A DNA stretch of 64,000 nucleotides from RHLJ01 sp040222455 (lineage in GTDB: Bacteria > Bacteroidota > Rhodothermia > Balneolales > Balneolaceae), in the NCBI GenBank assembly GCA_040222455.1, contig JAVKDD010000027.1, positions 496,001-560,000 of the forward strand. The letters run 5' to 3'. A model generated the notes under the pieces. That model had not been told where the DNA came from, did no database searches, and saw only the letters and a list, made by a program, of their open reading frames with translations. Shown here piece after piece: positions 44,678-54,330 of this stretch. Each line of letters starts with the position of its first letter. The first letter of the stretch is position 1. The translations under genes were made by a program, and so were the position numbers.

Positions 44678-46234
44678 ATGACAAACCAACCTTCTTCAAA
44701 TTCACTGTTCAATCGTTTTTTAAATCATATTGAAAAAGCAGGAAATAAACTTCCTGATCCTGCTATTCTCTTTTTCTACTTAATGGTCATCGTTTGGATA
44801 CTATCCGCTATTCTCGCTCCTATCGATTTTGGTGAAGTTCACCCTCTTACAGGAGCTGAACTTTCAGTAAACAATTTGCTAACGGGTACAGCATTGGCAA
44901 ACTTTTTTGCAACTATGGTAACAACATTTACAAGCTTTGCACCTCTGGGTATTGTTTTGGTAGCAATGTTAGGTGTCGGTGTTGCTGAAAATTCTGGTTG
45001 GATTGATGCAGGATTGAAGAAGTTGTTGAACGTAACTCCTCAGTTCCTGTTAACCCCAATGTTAATTTTAATCGCTATTGTTAGTCATACAGCTGCAGAT
45101 GCTGGTTATATACTTGTAATTCCTTTAGGCGGTGTAATTTTTTATGCAGCTGGAAGACATCCTTTAGCTGGTATTGCTGCAGCTTTTGCAGGTGTAAGTG
45201 GTGGATTTGCAGCCAATTTCATACCGTCTGCAATCGATCCATTAATCATGAGTTTTACTTTAGAAGCTGCTCGAATCTTAGATCCTGAGATCGTTTTAAA
45301 TCCTCTTAATAATATTTATTTCACTGGAATTTCCTCCATATTAATCGTTTCAGTGGGTTGGTTTGTTACTGATAAAATTGTAGAGCCAAGACTTGCAACT
45401 TCAATTGTAGATGGGAATGAAGATGAAATGCCTAAGATGGAAGATGTTTCTCAAAAAGAAACGAAAGCATTTTGGTTAGGGCTTGGAGCAATGCTATTAG
45501 GTCTTATTGGGCTCATTGCTTGGGCTATACCAGAAAGTTCTGCTCTTCGTGGACCTGATATGGTTGATCCTGAAATCATGTCTTTAACTTCGTTTAAAGC
45601 CCCATTAATGCAGGCTATTGTTCCTTTAATTTTTGTATTCCTACTCATTCCAGGTGTTGTTTATGGTGTAGTTTCTGGAAAATATAGTAGCTCTAAAGAC
45701 ATGATAAATAATATGACTAAATCGATGCAAAGCATGGGTTATTATATTGTAATGGCCTTCTTTTGCGCATTATTTATAGATGCATTCTCTAGTTCAAATA
45801 TCGGATTATTAGTTGCTTTAAAAGGAGCAAATTTTCTGCAATCATTAAATCTTCCTGCTCAAATCACTATTGTAGGAATTATCTTTTTAAGCGCTTCAGT
45901 AAATCTATTAGTAGGCTCAGCATCAGCTAAATGGGCGCTCATCGCTCCCATTTTTGTTCCTATGTTGATGCAATTAGGAATCTCTCCAGATTTAACTCAA
46001 GCAGCTTATAGAGTTGGTGATTCTGTTTCAAATATAATCACTCCACTTCTGCCATATTTTCCATTGGTTGTAGTTTTTTGCCAACGTTATGTGAAGAATA
46101 CCGGAATCGGAACATTGATTTCCATGATGCTACCCTATTCGATCATATTTAGTATAGCATGGACTATCTTCTTACTTATTTACTGGTGGATTGGAATTCC
46201 ATTGAGTTTTGAAGCAAGTTACTTCTACCCATAA
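44678..46234 (+). CDS. AbgT-family transporter
   Basis: A 518-residue inner-membrane protein with about 12 helices of the AbgT family. Characteristic parts are the N-terminal FNRFLNHIEKAGNKLPDPAILFFYLMV, VGVAENSGWIDAGLKKL, and the inner SAKWALIAPIFVPM and AYRVGDSVSNIITPLLPYFP segments. Members were described as p-aminobenzoyl-glutamate importers and some act as sulfonamide/aminobenzoate exporters; substrate here cannot be told. It stands alone with repeat-containing spacers on both sides. Confidence 0.9.
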   Translation: MTNQPSSNSLFNRFLNHIEKAGNKLPDPAILFFYLMVIVWILSAILAPIDFGEVHPLTGAELSVNNLLTGTALANFFATMVTTFTSFAPLGIVLVAMLGVGVAENSGWIDAGLKKLLNVTPQFLLTPMLILIAIVSHTAADAGYILVIPLGGVIFYAAGRHPLAGIAAAFAGVSGGFAANFIPSAIDPLIMSFTLEAARILDPEIVLNPLNNIYFTGISSILIVSVGWFVTDKIVEPRLATSIVDGNEDEMPKMEDVSQKETKAFWLGLGAMLLGLIGLIAWAIPESSALRGPDMVDPEIMSLTSFKAPLMQAIVPLIFVFLLIPGVVYGVVSGKYSSSKDMINNMTKSMQSMGYYIVMAFFCALFIDAFSSSNIGLLVALKGANFLQSLNLPAQITIVGIIFLSASVNLLVGSASAKWALIAPIFVPMLMQLGISPDLTQAAYRVGDSVSNIITPLLPYFPLVVVFCQRYVKNTGIGTLISMMLPYSIIFSIAWTIFLLIYWWIGIPLSFEASYFYP

Positions 46235-46239
46235 TACTT

Positions 46240-46296
46240 TTGCAAGCGAAGCGAAGCAATCTTGATATTGAGACATTAAGATCACTTCGTTGCATG
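46240..46296. repeat. Intergenic repeat family A, copy 3
   Basis: TTGCAAGCGAAGCGAAGCAATCT is followed by a 20-bp spacer and AAGATCACTTCGTTGCATG. The arms AAGCGAAGCAATCT and AGATCACTTCG pair as an imperfect inverted repeat. Located in the AbgT-metG gap. Confidence 0.6.
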
Positions 46297-46403
46297 TGTA
46301 TCTCTTGAATGTAAAAACTAATTCAAAATTCAATCATTCAACATTCATAATTCATCTCTCCTTTCTTTATCTTCGGGGATTATAAAAGGATTGTAGTTTA
46401 TAG

Positions 46404-48437
46404 ATGGCAGAAAAAAAGAGAATTTTAGTTACTTCGGCACTTCCCTATGCAAATGGACCTCTTCATTTAGGTCACTTAGCTGGAGCTTATTTAACCGCAG
46501 ATTTATATGTTCGTTATAAGCGCCTGACAGGTGCTGATGTTGCTTACATTTGTGGCTCTGATGAACATGGTGTACCAATTACAATAGCAGCGGAAAAAGA
46601 AGGTGTATCGCCTCAAGATATCGTAGATCGTTATCATGAAATGAATAAAAAAGTATTCGAAGACTTCGGTATTTCCTTTGATTACTATGGTCGTACAAGT
46701 TCTAAAGTTCATCATCAGATATCTCAAGAGATTTTTACTGTATTAAATGATAAAGGCTTCTTCAAGAAGAAAAAGGAGCAACAGCTTTATGATTCGAAAT
46801 CGGATATGTTTCTTCCTGATCGTTATGTTAAAGGAACTTGTCCAAATTGCAGTTTTCCTGAAGCGTATGGAGACCAATGTGAAAACTGCGGAACATCGCT
46901 CTCTCCTACCGAGTTAATAAATCCTGTTAGTGCTCTTTCTGGTGAAGTTCCTGAGTTGAAAGAAACGGAGCATTGGTATATGCCATTAGGCGATATTCAA
47001 GCAAAACTGGAAGCTTGGTTAGAAACCCGGGAAAACTGGAAACCGAATGTAATGGGTCAAGTTAAGAGCTGGCTCAATGATGGTCTATCCGATCGGGCAG
47101 CAACCAGAGATTTAAGTTGGGGAGTTCCTGTTCCACTTAAGGAAGCAGAAGGTAAAGTTTTATATGTTTGGTTTGATGCACCGATAGGTTACATCTCTGC
47201 AACTAAAGAATGGGCATTAGAGCAAGGGAAGCCAGATTCTTGGAAAGAATATTGGCAAAATGAAAAAACAGAACTCTATCACTTTATTGGTAAAGACAAT
47301 ATTGTTTTTCATTGCATTATGTTTCCTATAGTTTTAATGGAACATGGAGGATTTGTACTTCCTAAAAATGTACCTGCAAATGAGTTTCTAAACCTAGAGG
47401 GTAAAAAGCTTTCAACATCTCGGGGATGGGCAGTTTGGCTATATGAATACTTAGAAGATTTTGAACCCGATTTATTACGGTATGCGCTGGGTTCTACCCT
47501 TCCTGAAAGTAAAGATTCAGATTTTTCCTGGAAAGATTTTCAGGCGCGGGTTAATAATGAGCTTGCTGCTGTTCTTGGTAATTTTGTAAATCGCTCTTTA
47601 ACTTTTACTGATAAGTTTGCTGAAGGAAAAGTGCCTAAATTAATTAATCCTTCAGAAACAGATCTAGAAGCATTGAAGGCAATTTTGATTCAAAAGACGA
47701 AGATAACGGAAGCATACGAAGCTTTTAGATTCAAAGAAGCCATTGCAGAAACTATTCAGTTAGCAAGAGTTGGTAATAAGTATTTCACAGAAACAGAACC
47801 TTGGAAAACCCGAAATGAAAATCCACAAGCTTGTAATAATACTCTATACGTAAGTATTCAAATTTGTGGAGTGCTTTCTATGTTGATGGAGCCCGTACTT
47901 CCTTCTTCCATGAAAACATTACGATCTCAACTTGGAATTAGCGATGACTTTAGTTGGGATGATATCAATGATTCATTAATTGCAGAAGGCAGAGAAATTC
48001 AAGTTGGAAAGGTACTATTCGCAAAAGTAGAAGATTCAGAAATCGAAAAACAAATACAAAAATTGGAAGAAAGAGCCGAAGCAAATAATCCTGCTACAAA
48101 ATTTCCTAAGCTGAAAGATAATATCGAATTTAACGACTTTATGAAGTTAGATTTAAGAGCAGGTGAAATATTATCTGCTGAAAAAATCGAAAAATCAGAT
48201 AAACTCTTAAAACTAAAAGTTGATTTAGGAATTGAAAAACGCACTATAGTATCTGGTATAGCTAAACATGTTGAATTAAAAACTTTAAATGGTCATAAAG
48301 TGATTGTGGTTGCTAATCTAGCTCCAAAAAAATTGATGGGCGTTGAAAGTCAGGGTATGATTTTAATGGCTGAAGATAGCGATGGAAACCTTAAATTTGC
48401 TGAAACAACAGCAGAACCAGGTAGCACCATCACCTAA
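46404..48437 (+). CDS. metG: Methionyl-tRNA synthetase
   Basis: A 677-residue class I aminoacyl-tRNA synthetase. The HIGH signature appears as PYANGPLHLGHL near residue 17, the zinc knuckle as CPNC...CENCG near 145-163, KMSKS as KLSTSRG near 333, and a C-terminal EMAP-like tRNA-binding domain (DFMKLDLRAGEI, about 575-677). The long form with this domain is common in Bacteroidota-like bacteria. The stop is one base ahead of the next start, so the downstream pullulanase is probably co-transcribed. Confidence 0.97.
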   Translation: MAEKKRILVTSALPYANGPLHLGHLAGAYLTADLYVRYKRLTGADVAYICGSDEHGVPITIAAEKEGVSPQDIVDRYHEMNKKVFEDFGISFDYYGRTSSKVHHQISQEIFTVLNDKGFFKKKKEQQLYDSKSDMFLPDRYVKGTCPNCSFPEAYGDQCENCGTSLSPTELINPVSALSGEVPELKETEHWYMPLGDIQAKLEAWLETRENWKPNVMGQVKSWLNDGLSDRAATRDLSWGVPVPLKEAEGKVLYVWFDAPIGYISATKEWALEQGKPDSWKEYWQNEKTELYHFIGKDNIVFHCIMFPIVLMEHGGFVLPKNVPANEFLNLEGKKLSTSRGWAVWLYEYLEDFEPDLLRYALGSTLPESKDSDFSWKDFQARVNNELAAVLGNFVNRSLTFTDKFAEGKVPKLINPSETDLEALKAILIQKTKITEAYEAFRFKEAIAETIQLARVGNKYFTETEPWKTRNENPQACNNTLYVSIQICGVLSMLMEPVLPSSMKTLRSQLGISDDFSWDDINDSLIAEGREIQVGKVLFAKVEDSEIEKQIQKLEERAEANNPATKFPKLKDNIEFNDFMKLDLRAGEILSAEKIEKSDKLLKLKVDLGIEKRTIVSGIAKHVELKTLNGHKVIVVANLAPKKLMGVESQGMILMAEDSDGNLKFAETTAEPGSTIT

Positions 48438-48438
48438 T

Positions 48439-50469
48439 ATGTCTCTTAGCTCTTCTACTTTACTAAAAAAAGAAATTGATTTTGAACGCTATCAGCTTGG
48501 TTATTCAATTCTTAAAAAAGGAATTATTTTTAGGCTTTTTGCTCCTCAGGCCGATCAGGTTTCAATTGAAATTTTTAAGAACTACGAACAAACTTCTGGA
48601 ATTAATTATGTAATGGAGAAAGATAGTTCAGGTATTTGGAATTTTTATTATGAAGGACTTGATATAATAAATTCCTGGTATGGCTATTTACTCCATAAAG
48701 ATACTCCCTCACCTTTTTTTGAACAAACCGAACATTTTATCGCTGATCCATGGAGCAAACATGTTACCTCCAGAAATCATTATTTAGGATTTGCTAAAAC
48801 TAAAATTATTCGAAAAAATAATTTTGATTGGGAAGGCGATAAATTTGTATCCCCAAAAGATCCAAGAGATTTAGTTATCTACGAAACTCATGTAAAGGAT
48901 TTGGTAGCTCATCCTTCTGCTAAAACTTATGTTCAAGGAATTTATAATGATTTTAGAGAAGCTGAAGTTGGGGGCATTAATCACCTAAAAAAAATAGGAG
49001 TTAATGCGGTCGAGTTTCTACCTCTTCAAAAGTTTGCTTATTTCGAGCCTCCATATAACCAAAAAATTGAAGGTGGGTTGACAAATAGTTGGAATCCATA
49101 TTCCAAAAATTATTGGGGATATATGACTTCCTTCTTTTTTGCGCCAGAAACGGTTTATGCATCTGATGCAACCTTAGATGAAAAAGAAGTGGTAGGAAGA
49201 ACTGATGTCGCCATTAAAGAGCTTAAGCAATTAGTTAAAGCAATTCATAAGGAAGAAATATCGGTAATTATGGATGTTGTATATAATCATGCATCCCAAT
49301 ATGATCTGAACCCTCTTAAATACACGGATAAAGCACATTATTTTAGAACTAATAATCTTGGACAATACTTAAATGATAGCTGGACTGGAAATGATATAGA
49401 AACTCGGACAGAATATTCTAGAAAACTGATTGTAGAATCAGTAAAATATTGGATGAATGAGTTTCATATCGACGGATTTCGTTTTGATTTAGCTGGTATT
49501 ATAGATTGGGAAACTATTGATTTAATAAAGAGTGAAGCAGAGAAAATAAATCCCAATGTAATTCTAATCGCTGAACCTTGGGGATTAGAATATAAACCAT
49601 CTGGTTTCTCCGATCATGGTTGGATTTCCTGGAATGATCGTATTAGAAATGGTTTTAAAGGCTATGATCCAATCAATAACAAAGGAATGATTTTTGGAAA
49701 CTGGAGCCATGGAACAACTCGTTTCGCTTTAGAGAATTTTATACGTGGAACCCTAGAATCTGCTGAACATGGTCTATTTAATACTTCAGAACATTCAGTT
49801 AACTACATTGAAAGTCATGATGGTTATACTTTAGGAGATTTTATAAGAATAGCTCTAAATCCTAAGAAAAAAGATCAAATCTTCCAGAAAAAAAATACTA
49901 TTACTAAACTTGATAAAAACGAGCTTTCTATAGCCAAGCTTGGAGCACTAAGTTTGTTTGTAAGTCAGGGTGTTACAATGATACATGCCGGACAAGAATG
50001 GGCACGTGCTAAAGTTATTACTGATCATTCCGGAAGAGATAAAAACGCAGGAAAGCTTGATCACGATAGCTACAATAAAGACAATGAAACAAATTGGCTT
50101 AATTTCAATGAGATAAAATCCAATCAAGAACTCTTCGACTTTTATGTGGGATTAATTGAGCTTCGTAAAAACAGTCCTGCTCTTAGAAAAGCTTCACCTG
50201 AAGAAATAATCTTCAAAGTATACACCGATCCACTGCATGTTACATTCTCAATTAGTGGAAAAAATAGTCAAGATTCTTACGATTACTTCATCTCATTAAA
50301 CGCAAATACTACTAAATCTCATGTTATTCATTTGCCTATAGGAAACTGGGAAGTTGTGGCTAATGATAAAGAATGTGATTTAAGAGGACTAAAAAGTGTA
50401 CAAAAAGAATACAACGTTCTTAAATCTTCGGGAGTTGTATTAAGAAAGTTGCGAGTGTCTACATCTTAA
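48439..50469 (+). CDS. pulA: Type I pullulanase / glycogen debranching enzyme (GH13)
   Basis: A 676-residue alpha-1,6-glucosidase. An N-terminal CBM48 (about 15-120, with ILKKGIIFRLFAPQADQVS) precedes a GH13 barrel holding IYETHVKDL, the pullulanase-type YWGYMTSFFFAPE, DVVYNHAS, the nucleophile Asp in GFRFDLAGI, the acid Glu in LIAEPWGLEY, and the IESHDG transition-state motif, then a C-terminal beta domain. All catalytic residues are present. The ATG at 48439 is preferred since the longer frame begins inside metG and would add 19 unrelated residues. It lies one base after the metG stop, an odd functional pair. Confidence 0.92.
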   Translation: MSLSSSTLLKKEIDFERYQLGYSILKKGIIFRLFAPQADQVSIEIFKNYEQTSGINYVMEKDSSGIWNFYYEGLDIINSWYGYLLHKDTPSPFFEQTEHFIADPWSKHVTSRNHYLGFAKTKIIRKNNFDWEGDKFVSPKDPRDLVIYETHVKDLVAHPSAKTYVQGIYNDFREAEVGGINHLKKIGVNAVEFLPLQKFAYFEPPYNQKIEGGLTNSWNPYSKNYWGYMTSFFFAPETVYASDATLDEKEVVGRTDVAIKELKQLVKAIHKEEISVIMDVVYNHASQYDLNPLKYTDKAHYFRTNNLGQYLNDSWTGNDIETRTEYSRKLIVESVKYWMNEFHIDGFRFDLAGIIDWETIDLIKSEAEKINPNVILIAEPWGLEYKPSGFSDHGWISWNDRIRNGFKGYDPINNKGMIFGNWSHGTTRFALENFIRGTLESAEHGLFNTSEHSVNYIESHDGYTLGDFIRIALNPKKKDQIFQKKNTITKLDKNELSIAKLGALSLFVSQGVTMIHAGQEWARAKVITDHSGRDKNAGKLDHDSYNKDNETNWLNFNEIKSNQELFDFYVGLIELRKNSPALRKASPEEIIFKVYTDPLHVTFSISGKNSQDSYDYFISLNANTTKSHVIHLPIGNWEVVANDKECDLRGLKSVQKEYNVLKSSGVVLRKLRVSTS

Positions 50470-50501
50470 AATATTTTGTGCCGTTATAATATTTAATAAT
50501 T

Positions 50502-51860
50502 GGAGGAATCCCTTTGGCAGGAGCATCATCGTCTGAACGTGGTTCATGGAATTCAAAACTTGGTTTTATTTTAGCTGCGGCAGGCTCTGCAGTTGGTTTA
50601 GGAAATATTTGGGGATTCCCAACTAAGGTTGCCACCGAAGGAGGTGCTGCATACTTAATTGTATATCTGCTTTGTACTTTCTTGATAGGTTATCCTGTTA
50701 TGGTCGCAGAACTTGCAATAGGTCGTAAGTCTGGTAAAAATCCGGTTGGAGCATTTAAAGCTCTATCCACTAATAAATTTTTCCCGCTTGTTGGTCTTTG
50801 GGGTGTTATTTGTGGAGTTATGATCCTCTCTTTCTACACCGTAATTGCAGGATGGGCATTTGGTTTTGCCTTCGAAGAAATATTCTACTATTTCGGTTGG
50901 TCAGATGCTGCTAACTGGTTAACAGATACTAGTAATGGTCCTAAAAATGCGCTTATTGCCTCCGTATTTATGCTAGGAACCATCAAAATCATTACGGGTG
51001 GTGTTAGCGACGGAATAGAACGAGCTACCAAATTGATGATGCCATTACTGATAAGTATAATTGTAATTATGATCGGATATGTTCTTACCCAAGAAGGTGC
51101 TATGAATGGTGTAAGAGAGTATTTACTCCCAGATTTTTCTAAAATCACACCTGGCTTAATATTTTCTGCAATGGGACAAGCTTTCTTTTCTCTGTCTTTA
51201 GGGATGGGAGCTTTAATTACATATGGATCTTATTTAAACAAAAAAGAAAATATTCCACAAGCAGCTGCTTTTGTAACATTGGCTGATGTTGGGATCGCCT
51301 TTCTAGCTGGTTTATTAATTATTCCAGCGATGTACGTTGCTCAGGCAGCGGGAATTGAAATTTTTGTTGGTGATCAATTAGCTTCCAGTACAAATCTGGT
51401 ATTCCAAATTCTTCCTGCTCTATTTCATACCATAGGCGGTGCCATTGGATTGATTTTAGGCGTAGTATTTTTTCTTCTTTTAAGTATCGCTGCACTAACT
51501 TCAACTATTTCACTCTTAGAAGTACCTGTAGCTTTTGTAATTGATGAATATAAAGTTCCTAGAAAAAAAGCAGCTTGGGGCGTTGGAATTGGAGTTTTAG
51601 CTGTTTCTATAGCAGTTGCATTTAATACTAGTTTAATCGGTACGTTTGATGGAATCTTTAATAATCTAGGATTACCTATTGGAGGATTACTTATGTGTGT
51701 TTTTGTGAGTTTTGTTTGGAAAACAGATTCAGCTCTTGAAGAAATGAATTCAGGATTTGACGGAATAAAACATACCTTATTTGCAAAAGTTTGGCCGGTT
51801 TTTATTTGGATTATTTGTCCTGCTGCAATTGCTTACAACATCATTAGCAATTTCCTTTAA
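50502..51860 (+). CDS. Na+-dependent NSS/SNF-family transporter (TTG start at 50514)
   Basis: A 448-residue secondary transporter of the neurotransmitter:sodium symporter family, taking up an amino acid or related compound with Na+. The N-terminal NSS signature WNSKLGFILAAAGSAVGLGNIWGFP is near residue 11, then 11-12 helices with ATEGGAAYLIVYLL, FFSLSLGMGALITYGSYL and so on. The coding start is TTG at 50514, supported by a strong GGAGG site at 50502-50506 (8 bp upstream) and the absence of nearby ATG. The feature start given includes this ribosome site. Substrate is unknown. Confidence 0.88.
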   Translation, partial: GGIPLAGASSSERGSWNSKLGFILAAAGSAVGLGNIWGFPTKVATEGGAAYLIVYLLCTFLIGYPVMVAELAIGRKSGKNPVGAFKALSTNKFFPLVGLWGVICGVMILSFYTVIAGWAFGFAFEEIFYYFGWSDAANWLTDTSNGPKNALIASVFMLGTIKIITGGVSDGIERATKLMMPLLISIIVIMIGYVLTQEGAMNGVREYLLPDFSKITPGLIFSAMGQAFFSLSLGMGALITYGSYLNKKENIPQAAAFVTLADVGIAFLAGLLIIPAMYVAQAAGIEIFVGDQLASSTNLVFQILPALFHTIGGAIGLILGVVFFLLLSIAALTSTISLLEVPVAFVIDEYKVPRKKAAWGVGIGVLAVSIAVAFNTSLIGTFDGIFNNLGLPIGGLLMCVFVSFVWKTDSALEEMNSGFDGIKHTLFAKVWPVFIWIICPAAIAYNIISNFL

Positions 51861-51864
51861 TTAA

Positions 51865-51896
51865 CTTGTTATCGAAACTTGGTCGCAGTATTTTTG
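51865..51896 (+). promoter_or_regulatory. Bacteroidota-type promoter for efp-acc
   Basis: CTTG-N20-TATTTTTG at 51865-51896, matching TTTG-N19-21-TAnnTTTG with 3 of 4 at -33 and all fixed bases at -7, lying 27 bp before the efp ATG. This is the best such promoter in the window. Confidence 0.6.
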
Positions 51897-51923
51897 CGCA
51901 ACTAAAAAACGGAGAATTATTTA

Positions 51924-52493
51924 ATGGCTAAAGTATCTACTTCAGATTTCAGAAATGGTCTGGTTCTGAATATGGACGGTGAATTGTACTCTATTACAGA
52001 ATTTCAGCATGTAAAGCCTGGTAAAGGTCCTGCGTTTGTACGTACCAAATTAAAAGGCATTTTAAATGGTAAAAATATCGATAAAACCTGGCGCTCTGGG
52101 GAAAATTCAGAATCTGTTCGAATCGAAAACAGAGACTACCAATATCTTTATAATGACGGTAGTATGTTTTTTTTCATGAATAATGACACCTACGAACAAA
52201 TTCCTATCGCATCTCACCAAGTAGAACGCCAAGATTTTTTAATTGAAGGCCAAGTTTGCAATGTGCTATTTAATGCTGATGACGAACAAGTACTTTATGC
52301 AGAACCACCAGACCACTTAATACTTACAGTCGCTCAAACAGATCCGGGAGTTAAAGGAGATACTGCTCAAGGCGGTTCTAAGCCTGCAACACTAGATTCT
52401 GGAGCAGTTGTTAACGTTCCATTATTTATTGCTGAAGGCGAGCAAATACGAGTGGATACACGAACCGGAACTTATCTTGAACGAGCTAAATAA
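51924..52493 (+). CDS. efp: Elongation factor P
   Basis: A 189-residue EF-P, which helps ribosomes pass polyproline stretches. The KOW-like domain I holds KPGKGPAFVRTKLK, whose Lys34 is the site modified in many bacteria; domains II/III follow with DGSMFFFMNNDTYEQIP and GLTVWGDSVN-type substitutes, ending GTYLERAK. The TonB proteins in this window contain proline tracts and would be clients. It opens the efp-accB-accC-gcvH cluster, a frequent arrangement. Confidence 0.96.
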   Translation: MAKVSTSDFRNGLVLNMDGELYSITEFQHVKPGKGPAFVRTKLKGILNGKNIDKTWRSGENSESVRIENRDYQYLYNDGSMFFFMNNDTYEQIPIASHQVERQDFLIEGQVCNVLFNADDEQVLYAEPPDHLILTVAQTDPGVKGDTAQGGSKPATLDSGAVVNVPLFIAEGEQIRVDTRTGTYLERAK

Positions 52494-52500
52494 CTGAATT

Positions 52501-52968
52501 ATGGATTTAAAACAGATAAAACAAATACTCGACCTTATTGCTGATAGTGATGTAGATGAGGTTTCAATAGAGGAAGGTGATTTCAAAATTAAAGTTAAGA
52601 AAACGGGTACCGTTGAGCAGATAACATATACACAACCTATGCAACACGCTGCACCAGTACCTCAGGCTCCATCTGCTACTTCTACGCCAGCTCAAGTTAG
52701 TGATTCTACTCCAACGTCTGAAGCAACAGGCGAAACGGTAAAATCTCCAATTGTAGGTACATTTTATGGAGCTTCATCCCCAGATTCGGATGCATTTGTT
52801 AGCATTGGTTCAAAAGTAAAAAAAGGCGATACGCTTTGTATTATTGAAGCAATGAAGATAATGAACGAGATTGAAGCAGAGTTTTCTGGAACTGTAAAAG
52901 ATATTTTGGTTTCTGACGCAACCCCGGTTGAATTTGATCAACCTTTATTTATCATTCAAAAAGATTAA
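52501..52968 (+). CDS. accB: Biotin carboxyl carrier protein AccB
   Basis: A 155-residue BCCP of acetyl-CoA carboxylase. A short N-terminal domain is joined by a Pro/Ala/Ser/Thr-rich flexible linker (about 45-80) to the biotinyl domain with the canonical EAMKIMNEI, whose Lys carries biotin. It follows efp by 7 bp and precedes accC by 9 bp. Confidence 0.96.
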   Translation: MDLKQIKQILDLIADSDVDEVSIEEGDFKIKVKKTGTVEQITYTQPMQHAAPVPQAPSATSTPAQVSDSTPTSEATGETVKSPIVGTFYGASSPDSDAFVSIGSKVKKGDTLCIIEAMKIMNEIEAEFSGTVKDILVSDATPVEFDQPLFIIQKD

Positions 52969-52977
52969 GCGGCTTTC

Positions 52978-54330
52978 ATGTTTAAAAAAATTCTGATTGC
53001 CAATAGAGGAGAAATCGCACTTCGAATTATTCGAACATGCAGGGAACTTGGAATAAGTACCGTTGCAGTATATTCGACTGCAGATGCGGATAGCCTGCAT
53101 GTTAAATTTGCTGATGAAGCAGTTTGTATCGGCCCACCAGCTAGTAAAGAAAGCTATCTTAAGATTCCAAGTATCTTAGCTGCTGCAGAGATCACAAATG
53201 CTGAAGCTATTCATCCTGGATATGGTTTCTTAGCTGAAAATGCTGAATTTTCGAGGATTTGTGGTGAACATGATATTAAGTTTATTGGCCCCTCTCCTTC
53301 TGCTATTAACTCTATGGGAGATAAAGCAGTAGCTAAAGCAACTATGATCAAAAATAAAGTTCCTGTTGTTCCAGGAAGCGATGGTGTTGTAGATAGTTAT
53401 GAGGATGCACGTAAAGTTTGTGCCGAAATTGGTTTCCCCGTTATTATCAAAGCTTCTGCCGGTGGTGGTGGGCGTGGAATGAGAGTAGTTTTAGAGGAAT
53501 CTGAGTTAAAAAAGAATTATGAAATGTGCCGAAATGAAGCAGAGTCGGCGTTTAATAATCCCGAAGTATATATAGAACGTTTTGTGCAAAACCCGCATCA
53601 CGTTGAAATTCAAATACTTGCCGATCAGCATGGTAATGCCATACATCTTGGTGAAAGAGATTGTTCTCTCCAAAGAAGACACCAAAAGATTTTAGAAGAA
53701 GCTCCATCTCCACTGGTTACCCCGAAGTTAAGAGACGAAATGGGTAAAGCGGCAATAGATGCGGCTCTTTCTGTTAATTATGAAGGTGCCGGAACTGTAG
53801 AATTTTTAGTTGATGATGATCTCAATTTTTACTTCATGGAAATGAATACTCGAATTCAAGTGGAGCATCCTGTAACGGAAGAAGTTACCGGTTTCGATCT
53901 CGTTGAAGAGCAAATACGAGTCGCTTATGGCGAAAGTATTGCTGAACACAAAGTAACGATTACAGGACATTCCATTGAATGTAGAATTAACGCTGAAGAT
54001 CCAGCACATGGATTTCGCCCTTCTGCTGGAGAGATTACTGTTTTTCATCCGCCTGGTGGACATGGGGTTCGTTTAGATACACATGCTTACTCTGGTTACA
54101 GAATCCCTCCTTTTTATGACTCGATGATTGCAAAATTGATTGTAACAGCTCCAACTAGAGAATTGGCAATAAGAAAAATGAAACGAGCGTTGCAAGAGTT
54201 TATCATTGAAGGCGTAAAAACAACTATTCCTTATCATATTCAATTAATGGACGATCCAAATTTCAATAAAGGATCAGTATCCACAAAATATCTAGAAACT
54301 TCATTTAAATTTGTTACGGAGGATAATTAA
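52978..54330 (+). CDS. accC: Biotin carboxylase AccC
   Basis: A 450-residue ATP-grasp biotin carboxylase. Seen are ANRGEIALRIIR, EAIHPGYGFLAENAEF, the glycine-rich ATP loop KASAGGGGRGMR near residue 160, the IERFVQNPHHVEIQ and MNTRIQVEHPVTEEVTG active-site blocks. It carboxylates AccB-bound biotin for malonyl-CoA formation. Its stop overlaps the gcvH start by one base (TAATG). The carboxyltransferase subunits are not in the window. Confidence 0.97.
   Translation: MFKKILIANRGEIALRIIRTCRELGISTVAVYSTADADSLHVKFADEAVCIGPPASKESYLKIPSILAAAEITNAEAIHPGYGFLAENAEFSRICGEHDIKFIGPSPSAINSMGDKAVAKATMIKNKVPVVPGSDGVVDSYEDARKVCAEIGFPVIIKASAGGGGRGMRVVLEESELKKNYEMCRNEAESAFNNPEVYIERFVQNPHHVEIQILADQHGNAIHLGERDCSLQRRHQKILEEAPSPLVTPKLRDEMGKAAIDAALSVNYEGAGTVEFLVDDDLNFYFMEMNTRIQVEHPVTEEVTGFDLVEEQIRVAYGESIAEHKVTITGHSIECRINAEDPAHGFRPSAGEITVFHPPGGHGVRLDTHAYSGYRIPPFYDSMIAKLIVTAPTRELAIRKMKRALQEFIIEGVKTTIPYHIQLMDDPNFNKGSVSTKYLETSFKFVTEDN

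Noticed and set aside
48382..48438. N-terminal extension of the pullulanase inside metG
   Set aside because: Would put 19 unrelated residues ahead of the ATG that follows the metG stop by one base.
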